Positions 1-4,914 of a DNA stretch of 5,585 nt are shown here, in pieces. Below the pieces are notes generated by a model. The model saw nothing but the letters and a program-made list of their open reading frames with translations. It was not told the DNA's origin and made no database searches. Position numbers and translations under genes: made by a program. Each line of letters begins with the position of its first letter. Positions within the stretch are counted from its first letter, which is position 1. Origin of the DNA: an uncultured bacterium (GTDB lineage Bacteria; Actinomycetota; Coriobacteriia; Coriobacteriales; Coriobacteriaceae); the NCBI GenBank assembly GCA_905215945.1, contig CAJMRZ010000114.1, positions 1 through 5,585 on the forward strand, read 5' to 3'.

Positions 1-814
1 TGATCTGGTGCACAAAGCCGTTGTCCTCGGCCTGGCGCAAGATGTCGTAGACCTCCTCGCGCGTCACATAATGACCGCGGTCGGTCTCAACCACATAGTC
101 GGCCATATCGCCCACGGCAATGCACCAGTCGGCGGGGTCATCGGCGCAGCCCTCGCCCATCACGCGACGGCTCGCGCGGCAGCTGCAGGTGCTGGCGGCA
201 TACTTGCCCTCGTATTTGTCGAGCCAATGCTCGATATGCTCAATCGGCACCGAGGTGCTCGTGGCATCAATGGCCTTCTCGACCGGAATGACATGCATGC
301 CGATGCCGGCGCCTCCGGGCGGCACCATCGGCGTGGCCTTGGACAGCGGCCCCTTGGACGCCTGCTCAAAGAACTTGGCATAGACCGGGTGCTCCTCGAG
401 CTGGCTCACGCGCATGTTGAGGAACTCAGCGGAACCCGGCACCAGCATGGGAAGCACCCACTGCTTGGCGCGCTCGGGGTTTTCCCAGTTGTACTCGAGC
501 AGACCCGTGTAGCTCATGTCGTCGAGCATCTTCTCGATATCGGCCTCGGGCATGCCGGTGAGCTTGGCCATCTCGGGCAGCGTATAGGGACGGCGCATCT
601 TCATCTTGCAGAGCACTTCGGCCTGCTCGTCAGTCGCGGCCTCGGCAAACGACCAGTACTCGTAGCCCAGCAGCTCATCGCGATGCAGCAGACGGTTGGT
701 GCAGTGCTCGCACAGCTTGACGATGGCCTCGCGCGGATGCTCCGGCAGCGGCGGCACGAACTCCGAACCGATGTCGGGCTCGGTGTAGCTAATCCCCGGT
801 CCGTTGAGAATCAT
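1..814 (-). CDS. Iron-sulfur oxidoreductase-like protein, N-terminal part (cut by window edge)
   Basis: The frame is open from ATG at 814 to the left edge, giving 271 residues with no stop, so only the N-terminal part is visible. A Shine-Dalgarno-like AGAAGGG (827-821, minus strand) lies 6 nt upstream and supports this start. Visible elements are a CxxC pair at C35/C38; a predicted winged-helix-like segment at about residues 60-110 (ATDEQAEVL, then TLPEMAKLTGMPEADIEKML); and a cluster C210-S-C212, C223, C231 (C-x-C-x10-C-x7-C) followed by GDMADYVVET. Cys clusters of this CxCR...C...C kind occur in 4Fe-4S proteins that often continue into ferredoxin and FAD/NAD(P)-binding domains, so I infer a cytosolic multidomain Fe-S (flavo)oxidoreductase. 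No signal peptide or membrane helix is seen. The gene is divergent from the TetR gene and shares its operator region, so it is probably the main target of that repressor. The substrate is unknown, and the flavin part would lie outside the window. Confidence 0.8.
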   Translation of the reverse strand, partial: MILNGPGISYTEPDIGSEFVPPLPEHPREAIVKLCEHCTNRLLHRDELLGYEYWSFAEAATDEQAEVLCKMKMRRPYTLPEMAKLTGMPEADIEKMLDDMSYTGLLEYNWENPERAKQWVLPMLVPGSAEFLNMRVSQLEEHPVYAKFFEQASKGPLSKATPMVPPGGAGIGMHVIPVEKAIDATSTSVPIEHIEHWLDKYEGKYAASTCSCRASRRVMGEGCADDPADWCIAVGDMADYVVETDRGHYVTREEVYDILRQAEDNGFVHQI

Positions 815-908
815 GGTTGTCCCTTCTCTTGCCACAGCCCGACGAGGCCGCAGCGCCCCTCTTTTTTTGCAGGCCGGGCATGCCCCCATGCCGTTCACCC
901 GCCATTAG

Positions 909-923
909 TTGACATTGTGTCAA
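909..923. promoter_or_regulatory. Palindromic operator 1 (probable TetR-family site)
   Basis: TTGACA-TTG-TGTCAA is a perfect 6-bp inverted repeat with a 3-nt spacer. It lies in the AT-rich gap between the divergent Fe-S gene and the TetR gene. It has the same design as the second palindrome 23 bp away (centre to centre). Size and symmetry fit binding by a TetR-type dimer. The TTGACA half also resembles a -35 box, so binding would be expected to block polymerase, but I find no well-spaced -10 to complete that promoter. Assignment to the adjacent regulator is inference. Confidence 0.65.
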
Positions 924-931
924 AAATAGTA

Positions 932-946
932 TTGACGAACCGTCAA
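932..946. promoter_or_regulatory. Palindromic operator 2 (probable TetR-family site)
   Basis: TTGACG-AAC-CGTCAA is a second perfect 6-bp inverted repeat with a 3-nt spacer. It shares the TTGAC...GTCAA half-sites of operator 1. The 23-bp centre spacing is about two helical turns, so two dimers would sit on nearly the same face of the DNA. A degenerate third copy (GGCGAACGGTCA) lies at about 965-976. For the leftward gene, TTGAAT (956-951) and TACTAT (931-926), 19 nt apart, make a weak candidate promoter that spans this site. Confidence 0.65.
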
Positions 947-1004
947 CAATATTCAAGACTGTTAGGCGAACGGTCAGGCAAAAGAGGATGAAAGGCGGCA
1001 AAAC

Positions 1005-1667
1005 ATGAGCAACAACACAGCAGATACCTCTGTGGTCGATGCCGTTCCCGCATCCGATAGCGCGGCAAAGCGCCTGACGGGCGACGAACGCCGTCGCGAG
1101 ATCCTCGATGCCGTGCGCACCGTAAGCTCCGAGCTGGGCGTGTCCCACCTATCGGTATCGGCCGTGACCAAGCGAGCCGGCTGCACGCGTTCATTGTTCT
1201 ACCACTACTTTGCCGACATGGACGCCGCCGTCACCGCCGTCATGGACGAAGCAATCGACGGCTTTATCTCCGAGCTCGAGCAGTGGAACGCCGACCGCAC
1301 CGTCGGCGATATCGAGGGCGCACTCGACACCGTCGCCCCGCTCTTTAAGCGCCTGGTCGCCAGCGGCCACGAGCTGCCGAGTACGCTCACCTCAAGCAGC
1401 GGCGCGCTCTACGGCGGCTTTTTGCACAACGTGGTCCAGCGCGTGGCGCAGTATATCTGCGACACCACCGTGGTGGATTTTGTCGCCCATCATGAGCTAC
1501 GCATCGACCATGTCTACGAGACGTTCTACACCCTCATCATGGGGTTGTTGATGTATATCCGCACGCACCCCGATGTGCCCGACGAGACGGTCAAGGAAAT
1601 CATCGCCTCGACACTCCACATCGAGGGCTATACCGCCAAGTATCCGGAGCGCAAGCCCCAGAACTGA
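1005..1667 (+). CDS. TetR/AcrR-family transcriptional regulator
   Basis: The 220-residue product has the usual length for this family. The N-terminal DNA-binding domain spans about residues 28-74. It runs from ERRREILDAVRTVSSELG through the helix-turn-helix HLSVSAVTKRAGCTRSLFYHYFADMDA; the SLFYHYFADMD segment is the typical recognition helix and following turn. Residues 75-205 are mostly helical and would form the ligand-binding and dimer domain, which does not identify the ligand. A polar tail of about 25 residues precedes the HTH. ATG at 1005 is preceded by AAAGGCGG (991-998) at 6 nt. An ATG at 988 is out of frame. Two palindromes immediately upstream suggest autorepression and control of the divergent Fe-S gene. 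The membrane-protein gene begins 63 nt downstream on the same strand and is probably co-transcribed. Confidence 0.93.
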   Translation: MSNNTADTSVVDAVPASDSAAKRLTGDERRREILDAVRTVSSELGVSHLSVSAVTKRAGCTRSLFYHYFADMDAAVTAVMDEAIDGFISELEQWNADRTVGDIEGALDTVAPLFKRLVASGHELPSTLTSSSGALYGGFLHNVVQRVAQYICDTTVVDFVAHHELRIDHVYETFYTLIMGLLMYIRTHPDVPDETVKEIIASTLHIEGYTAKYPERKPQN

Positions 1668-1684
1668 CGACATTTGGCCAAACT

Positions 1685-1712
1685 GCCCGCGATCAGAAGA
1701 GGGGCCGCGGGC
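1685..1712 (+). promoter_or_regulatory. Intergenic hairpin ahead of the membrane-protein gene
   Basis: GCCCGCG (1685-1691) and CGCGGGC (1706-1712) form a 7-bp, all-GC stem with a 14-nt loop. It lies between the TetR stop and the Shine-Dalgarno site GAAAGGAGA (1717-1725) of the next gene. There is no T-tract, so it is not an intrinsic terminator. It may protect or process the mRNA or tune translation of the second cistron. A perfect 10-bp palindrome, TTTGGCCAAA, lies just upstream at 1673-1682. Function is inferred; the pairing is seen directly. Confidence 0.35.
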
Positions 1713-1730
1713 GTGTGAAAGGAGAGCAGC

Positions 1731-2738
1731 ATGCTGTTCGATGTTTGGGGTAGCGATACCCTTATCCACTGGGCCGGCTGGGCCATGGTCTTTATTGGTC
1801 TCATCGTGCTCAACGAGGTCGGCCGCCGCACCAAGCTCGGCGCGGCAATCATCTTTGGCGTGGCTCCGCTGGCCATGACCATCTACTGCGTCGCCATCGC
1901 CATCGGCGTCTCACAGGGTGCCGAGTGGGCGCTCACCAACCCCACCCATGTGTACCAGAACAGCTGGTTCCACTACGCCAAGGTATACGCGGCGCTCGCC
2001 GGTTGCTGGGGCTTCATTGCCATTAAGTACCAGTGGGGAAAGATCGGCAAGGCGCATTGGTTCCGCGCATGGCCGTTTGTGATCGTCGCCATCAACATCA
2101 TGATCGCCGTCGTGTCCGACTTCGAGAGCGCCTATCACTTCTTTGTCCTGGGCGAGTCCACCTGGGTCACCTCCGAAGGTGCTACGCAGCTGGCCGGCTG
2201 GAACAACGTGTTCAACGGCATCGCCGGTATCATCAACATCTTCTGCATGACCGGTTGGTGGAGCGTCTACGCCTCCGAGGATCAGACCGACATGCTGTGG
2301 CCCGATATGACCTGGGTCTACATCATCGCCTACGATATCTGGAACTTCTGCTACACCTACAACTGCCTGCCCACCCACTCCTGGTTCTGCGGCTTTGCGC
2401 TGCTGCTGGCGCCCACCGTCGCCGCCTTTATCTGGAACAAGGGCGGCTGGATCCAGAACCGCGCCTTTACGCTTGCTATTTGGTGCATGTTTGCCCAGGT
2501 GTTCCCGTACTTCCAGGAGGAGTCCATCTTTGTGACCCACTCCACGCTCGACCCCGGCGCCGCCACCGCGGTCTCGGTCGCCGCACTGGTCGCCAACGTC
2601 GCCGCGATCATCTACATCGCCTACCGCGCCAAGAAGCTCGGCCGCAATCCCTACAAGCAGGATGTCTTTGAGGGCACCAGCGATTGGGAGAAGGCCACCG
2701 CTCGCCGCGCCAAGGTGGATTACGCACACGCCGAGTAA
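1731..2738 (+). CDS. Tryptophan-rich polytopic membrane protein (DUF5692-like)
   Basis: This is a 335-residue integral membrane protein with about nine predicted helices, at roughly 11-29, 37-60, 80-98, 112-130, 157-176, 192-212, 216-235, 244-262 and 276-298. A basic cytoplasmic tail (YRAKKLGRNPYKQ) follows. It holds 21 tryptophans and 7 cysteines, with aromatic clusters such as MTGWWSVY and AYDIWNFCYTYN and acidic residues near helix ends (D130, E132, D192, D202). I associate this sequence type with DUF5692 membrane proteins from memory; no characterised function is known to me. It is not an obvious MFS, ABC or SMR transporter. ATG at 1731 has a strong Shine-Dalgarno GAAAGGAGA 5 nt upstream. 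It follows the TetR gene by 63 nt and ends in a strong terminator, so it probably belongs to the TetR-controlled unit. It may be a transporter, a sensor or a membrane redox partner of the divergent Fe-S protein. Confidence 0.85.
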   Translation: MLFDVWGSDTLIHWAGWAMVFIGLIVLNEVGRRTKLGAAIIFGVAPLAMTIYCVAIAIGVSQGAEWALTNPTHVYQNSWFHYAKVYAALAGCWGFIAIKYQWGKIGKAHWFRAWPFVIVAINIMIAVVSDFESAYHFFVLGESTWVTSEGATQLAGWNNVFNGIAGIINIFCMTGWWSVYASEDQTDMLWPDMTWVYIIAYDIWNFCYTYNCLPTHSWFCGFALLLAPTVAAFIWNKGGWIQNRAFTLAIWCMFAQVFPYFQEESIFVTHSTLDPGAATAVSVAALVANVAAIIYIAYRAKKLGRNPYKQDVFEGTSDWEKATARRAKVDYAHAE

Positions 2739-2805
2739 CGTGTTTATTCCGTCCACATTTGGATGTAGGCAAACTTAGCCGATGCCGCAATCGCGCGTCA
2801 TGCGC

Positions 2806-2850
2806 AGCCCCGGAAAGCAATTCGCCCGCTTTCCGGGGCTTTTTGTTGTT
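2806..2850 (+). terminator. Intrinsic terminator after the membrane-protein gene
   Basis: AGCCCCGGAAAGC (2806-2818) pairs perfectly with GCTTTCCGGGGCT (2828-2840) to give a 13-bp stem with a 9-nt loop, followed by the T-rich run TTTTTGTTGTT. It lies 67 nt after the stop at 2738 and closes the TetR/membrane-protein unit. Between stop and stem I see no gene. Confidence 0.92.
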
Positions 2851-2928
2851 GCGCGCATTCACGCACATATGCAAAACCTCTCTCACAGATAAAATCAGAT
2901 TTCCAACCGCCTGACAGCTCTATGTGAC

Positions 2929-2940
2929 CCCAATTTTGGG
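2929..2940. promoter_or_regulatory. Short inverted repeat upstream of the 498-residue gene
   Basis: CCCAA-TT-TTGGG is a perfect 5-bp inverted repeat with a 2-nt spacer. It sits 35 nt upstream of the next start codon, inside the only promoter-sized space for that gene (2851-2975). TACATT (2941-2946) could serve as a -10 box, but no good -35 is spaced correctly. It may be an operator; a chance palindrome of this length is also plausible. Confidence 0.3.
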
Positions 2941-2975
2941 TACATTGTTGTCCCGATATTGAGCTTGGGGGATGT

Positions 2976-4472
2976 ATGAATGATGAGACGATGGGCCAAG
3001 AGGATGCGGCCCAAGATGCAGAAGCGTGTGCCGAAGCCCTGAAGAGCCTAGACCGGATTTCACTTAATGAGATTGCGTTTGACGATTCGGGCGTTGATGT
3101 GCAGGATGAGTCGGAAGCCGAGGCGCAGTCCGATGATCAGGATGCAGTCGACGTTGAGCCTGCCGAGGATGAGGCAGATCACGAAGACACCGAAAGCGAG
3201 GCCGGCAACCAGCCCGAATCCGACACGGGCGAGGAAACCGTCCTGCTCGACAGCTTACCGGCCGAGGATTCGCTGACTCGCGAGCTTCCTGGCCTGGGTT
3301 CTGCACCTGCCGTGGACGAGACCATCGCCATGGGCGATATTCCCCTACCGTCCGTTCCTTCGGCACGCGAAGCCGAGGTTCGTCATCGTAAGATGTCGCC
3401 CAAGCGCCGCAACCTGATGGTTGCCGGCGTTGTGGCCGTCGCGCTCGTCGCCGGCGGCGCAGGCTATGCCGCCTGGAACGGATATCAGCAAGAGCAGGCT
3501 GCCGCTGTCGCCGCCAATGCCCACACGATGATGTCAGTGCAGATTGGCGTGCATGCCGCGGGCCTCGACTGCTCCACCGGCTCCAAGATTCCCGTACAGG
3601 TAAGCGGTCAGGACGCTGATGGCTCCTCCGTGAGCGAAACGCTCTATGTTGACGAGCACGGCCGCGGCATCAAACTGCTGCCCGGCGATTACACGCTCTC
3701 CATCGCCGCCTCCCCCATCGCGGCCGACGGCACCATCTATACCGTCCCGGCCACCAAGACGCAGGTCACCGTTAAGAGCGATGGACAGGATTTAAGTGCC
3801 CAGGCTACCTTTAAGCTCAAGGTGCCTTCAGCCGACACGGTAACCGACGACCAGATCGATGCCGCCGCCAAATATGCCGAGGAGGGAGGCGCAAGCTCCG
3901 CCGCCACCGCCAAGGTGCTCCAGCAGGCGGCAACCGCGCGGCGCGACGCCGCCGTCAATGCCGTGAGCGCGCAAAAGGCACAGGCGGCCCATGATGCCGA
4001 CGCCCGTCACAAGGCAACCGACCTCTACCAGCTCGATATCCCCGTCGAGTGGTACGGCAAGGTCGAGACTTGGCAAAATGGCAGCACGCTATGCATCTAT
4101 CTTGCCGGCGACAGCGATACACCGATCGTGACGCTCGTCGCGGTGCGCGAAGGCGAGAGCTTTACGCCCGATGAGGGCGATACGGTTTTGGGTGCGGCCA
4201 ATCTAGGCAACGGTTATACCGTCTACGCCAGCGGCCCCGTCTATCCGTACGTGGTGCCCCAGACCATCAACGGACGGACGCAGAATCCCGTGTCAACCTA
4301 CCCCATGGACACGGCCATTGAGCTTGTCGAGCTTACGACCGGCAACCGCTACACCTATAGCCAGATCAAGAACGTGCTGGTCGGCAAAGACGGCAAGGCA
4401 GACACCGCGACCAAACTCGAGACCGACTACCTCGCGCAGATCCTGCTGCCGAGCATCAAAGCCCAGGACTAG
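2976..4472 (+). CDS. Single-pass membrane protein with acidic cytoplasmic N-terminus and large extracytoplasmic region
   Basis: This 498-residue protein has no family I can name. Residues 1-135 are low complexity and very acidic (for example 35-90, rich in D, E, S and A) and are probably disordered. Basic residues follow (RHRKMSPKRR, 136-145). One hydrophobic helix at about 147-168 comes next. By the positive-inside rule the N-terminus is cytoplasmic and residues 170-498 lie outside, so the helix acts as an uncleaved anchor. The outside part has a beta-rich segment at about 185-285 (KIPVQVSGQDADG, then LLPGDYTLSIAA) resembling an Ig-like or prealbumin-like fold; an Ala-rich helical linker at about 290-347; and a second compact domain at about 350-498 (YQLDIPVEWYGKVETW, LCIYLAG). 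ATG at 2976 is preceded only by GGGGG (2967-2971) at 4 nt, a weak ribosome site. An ATG at 2972 would give just three codons. It has its own promoter region and terminator, so it is monocistronic. Surface or envelope sensing is a guess. Confidence 0.85.
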   Translation: MNDETMGQEDAAQDAEACAEALKSLDRISLNEIAFDDSGVDVQDESEAEAQSDDQDAVDVEPAEDEADHEDTESEAGNQPESDTGEETVLLDSLPAEDSLTRELPGLGSAPAVDETIAMGDIPLPSVPSAREAEVRHRKMSPKRRNLMVAGVVAVALVAGGAGYAAWNGYQQEQAAAVAANAHTMMSVQIGVHAAGLDCSTGSKIPVQVSGQDADGSSVSETLYVDEHGRGIKLLPGDYTLSIAASPIAADGTIYTVPATKTQVTVKSDGQDLSAQATFKLKVPSADTVTDDQIDAAAKYAEEGGASSAATAKVLQQAATARRDAAVNAVSAQKAQAAHDADARHKATDLYQLDIPVEWYGKVETWQNGSTLCIYLAGDSDTPIVTLVAVREGESFTPDEGDTVLGAANLGNGYTVYASGPVYPYVVPQTINGRTQNPVSTYPMDTAIELVELTTGNRYTYSQIKNVLVGKDGKADTATKLETDYLAQILLPSIKAQD

Positions 4473-4498
4473 CCGGCCCGAAGACAGCCGCCCAACGC

Positions 4499-4565
4499 AG
4501 TTGCGGTGAAATAGGGATTGTTTTTGCTGGTCAAACCGCAAAACGGTCCCTATTTCACCGCAACT
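4499..4565 (+). repeat. 67-nt inverted repeat with perfect 19-bp arms (REP/MITE-like)
   Basis: The left arm AGTTGCGGTGAAATAGGGA (4499-4517) is the exact reverse complement of the right arm at 4547-4565. The inside also folds: T4518 and T4519 with G4546 and G4545 (wobble), G4520-C4544, four T-A pairs (4521-4524 with 4540-4543), GC/GC (4526-4527 with 4538-4539) and GGT/ACC (4529-4531 with 4535-4537). This leaves two single-T bulges (4525, 4528) and a CAA loop. The G-T wobbles hold only in a rightward transcript, so the RNA fold favours the plus strand. Arms this long and AT/GC-mixed exceed what a terminator needs, which suggests a dispersed palindromic element. I have an impression, not verifiable here, that similar repeats recur in Collinsella genomes. 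Confidence 0.75.
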
Positions 4566-4570
4566 TTTTG
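4499..4570 (+). terminator. Probable terminator of the 498-residue gene, formed by the inverted repeat
   Basis: The 19-bp stem ends directly in TTTTT (4565-4569), 26 nt after the stop codon at 4472, so a rightward transcript would form a hairpin plus U-run. On the minus strand the stem is followed by GCGTTGGG with no T-run. Termination there would be weak, although the hairpin could still protect the 3' end of the convergent small gene's mRNA. Confidence 0.6.
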
Positions 4571-4587
4571 GTGGCCTTTTTGGTGGC
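4565..4587. repeat. Two tandem copies of an 11-bp word
   Basis: TTTTTGGTGGC occurs at 4565-4575 and again at 4577-4587, separated by one C (12-bp period). It directly abuts the right arm of the large inverted repeat and lies 2 nt beyond the stop of the leftward small gene (4590). It could be a slippage product or a footprint of the repeat's insertion. No coding role is seen. Confidence 0.6.
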
Positions 4588-4589
4588 AC

Positions 4590-4784
4590 TCAGCGCCACG
4601 GGTCAGCTTCGAACATCGGCTCGCGCTCGGGGCGGCGATCGCTGTAGGGGTCGTAGCCGTCGTCGTCCTCGTTCTCGGCACGGATGTAGGGGTCGCGCGG
4701 CTTGGGCGCCGGTTTCGGCGCGGGCTTTGGTGCGGCGGGCGCGGCGTTAGTCGCCGGCGTGTCCGTCTTGATCTCGACGTTCAT
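4590..4784 (-). CDS. Small Pro/Ala/Lys-rich acidic-tailed protein, 64 residues
   Basis: The start is set by AAGGAG (4798-4793, minus strand), 8 nt from ATG at 4784. An in-frame ATG at 4790 lies only 2 nt from that site, and any longer version would run through the clpB terminator into clpB itself. The product starts MNVEIKTDTPATNAAPAAP. It continues with AP-KP units (PKPAPKPAPKPRDPY, residues 19-33), then an acidic stretch (ENEDDDGYDPYSD, 37-49) and a charged end (RRPEREPMFEADPWR). It has no cysteines, membrane segment or signal peptide and is probably disordered and cytosolic. Reading frame, ribosome site and clear composition make it a likely real gene, but I recognise no family. It lies downstream of clpB on the same strand, behind the clpB terminator; I find only weak promoter matches in the 50-nt gap, so read-through may contribute to its expression. 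Confidence 0.65.
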   Translation of the reverse strand: MNVEIKTDTPATNAAPAAPKPAPKPAPKPRDPYIRAENEDDDGYDPYSDRRPEREPMFEADPWR

Positions 4785-4835
4785 CTGCATATCTCCTTGC
4801 CATGTACTCACGTTCAACACCATCGATTGTCGCAC

Positions 4836-4873
4836 GAAAAAGGGCGGCGGACCCGATTGGATCCGCCGCCCTT
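4836..4873 (-). terminator. Intrinsic terminator of clpB
   Basis: On the minus strand AAGGGCGGCGGA (4873-4862) pairs perfectly with TCCGCCGCCCTT (4851-4840). The stem is 12 bp with a 10-nt loop and is followed by TTT (4839-4837), giving a five-T run that includes the last stem bases. It lies 41 nt after the clpB stop and separates clpB from the small downstream gene. Confidence 0.9.
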
Positions 4874-4914
4874 GGCGTTTTGCGATGAGGAGCGGTTTAA
4901 AGCCGGCCCCAAAA

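Noticed and set aside
841..870. Weak GAGG...CCTC pairing followed by seven T on the plus strand
   Set aside because: The stem is only 4 bp and no rightward gene ends here, so a terminator call is not supported.
877..892. GGCATG-CCCC-CATGCC stem in the leader of the Fe-S gene
   Set aside because: It is only a 6-bp stem with a 4-nt loop, with no T-run or conserved aptamer around it. It is too short to call a riboswitch or attenuator.
909..960. TTGACA and TTGACG read as -35 boxes of complete promoters
   Set aside because: No convincing -10 lies 16-18 nt downstream on either strand (best is AAGACT at 955-960). The perfect symmetry is better explained as operator half-sites, so exact promoters are left unassigned.
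8..991. Long open frame on the plus strand (327 residues)
   Set aside because: It lies antisense to the Fe-S protein gene, whose own frame has a ribosome site and recognisable cysteine motifs. The plus-strand product is His/Gly/Leu-rich with no motif and runs through the operator region. It is a high-GC shadow frame.
1911..2756. 281-residue open frame on the minus strand
   Set aside because: It is antisense to the polytopic membrane protein. The composition is Gly/Asp/Val-rich, as expected from the complement of a GC-rich coding frame, with no ribosome site or domain.
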